Both the position numbers and the translations under genes were made by a program. From an uncultured Bacteroidia bacterium (GTDB taxonomy: Bacteria; Bacteroidota; Bacteroidia; Bacteroidales; F082), in assembly GCA_902774365.1 (NCBI GenBank), contig CACYHX010000022.1, positions 1 to 34,383 on the forward strand: DNA of 34,383 nucleotides, read 5' to 3'. Shown piece after piece: positions 34,219-34,383 of the stretch. Below the pieces are notes generated by a model. That model saw only the letters and a list, made by a program, of their open reading frames with translations. It made no database searches and had not been told where the DNA came from. Each line of letters opens with the position of its first letter. Within the stretch, counting starts at the first letter, position 1.

Positions 34219-34383
34219 TTACTTTCTCCTTTGGAAGTTTCTCCTCGGCTCGCTGTAAACCAAAAACACGGCGGGCTTTTTGTTTAAGTCGCCTTTAAAA
34301 GCTTTCCATTCTCCGATGCTTTGGCTGATGATGAGTTCGTCGTCGCAGGTGAGGTTGCAGGCCACACAGACGCGCGTGGCAGG
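34219..34383 (-). CDS. C-terminal fragment of an unidentified protein (partial)
   Basis: A minus-strand frame is open from the window edge to TAA (34219-34221) and gives 54 residues. These include RVCVACNLTCDDELIISQSI, GEWKAFKGDLNKKPAVFLVY and the basic end SEPRRNFQRRK. The composition looks like real coding sequence, and it converges on queE with one base between the stops. I do not recognise the family. The start and most of the gene are outside the window. Confidence 0.5.
   Translation of the reverse strand, partial: PATRVCVACNLTCDDELIISQSIGEWKAFKGDLNKKPAVFLVYSEPRRNFQRRK

Overview
The window looks like chromosomal DNA from a member of the Bacteroidota, most likely an uncultured or little-studied Bacteroidales. 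Three kinds of evidence support this. Many genes start just downstream of the phylum-specific -7 promoter box TAnnTTTG. Two secreted proteases end in a type IX secretion (T9SS) sorting domain. The gene families are typical of the phylum: DUF4249 lipoproteins beside a TonB-dependent receptor, a short second DnaE, NxGERF-type POT transporters and a SlyD with a Cys-rich tail. No rRNA, tRNA, CRISPR array, insertion sequence or phage gene was seen, and no gene-free stretch exceeds 300 bases.

Layout. 1-1373: the end of a DUF4143-type ATPase and an A+T-rich orphan lipoprotein. 1551-4469: a short, PHP-degenerate DNA polymerase III alpha subunit behind a strong palindrome. 4536-8732: a TonB-dependent receptor followed by two tandem DUF4249 surface lipoproteins. 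8785-16649: two large gingipain-type (family C25) proteases on the minus strand, with a TerB-DnaJ co-chaperone on the plus strand between them. 16793-18385: an S41 carboxy-terminal processing protease. 18542-21083: a Sel1-repeat lipoprotein or membrane protein, a small three-helix membrane protein and a tandem TonB_C-domain secreted protein. 21101-24760: TsaC, a WaaE-like glycosyltransferase and a von Willebrand A membrane protein. 24804-28046: SlyD and ValS. 28208-31654: two tandem POT transporters. 31868-34217: a queF-queC-queD-queE cluster for 7-deazaguanine (queuosine precursor) synthesis. The window ends in an unidentified minus-strand gene.

The most striking content is the protease locus. 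The first C25 protein carries, by alignment from memory, the residues that give Porphyromonas gingivalis RgpB its arginine specificity. The second carries those that give Kgp its lysine specificity. Their catalytic halves differ, but their last ~480 residues are a common module ending in a T9SS tail. This is an Arg/Lys gingipain-like pair side by side.

The second striking feature is a family of short covarying stem-loop repeats, five copies, found mostly as inverted pairs (REPIN-like). One copy supplies the C-terminus of the glycosyltransferase. A different, widespread repeat (GTCATTGCGAG type) supplies the C-terminus of QueF. Several operon-internal gaps consist of 7-8 nt tandem repeats placed directly before the next start codon.

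All family names come from reading the translations. No database search was possible, and residue comparisons with named proteins are from memory.
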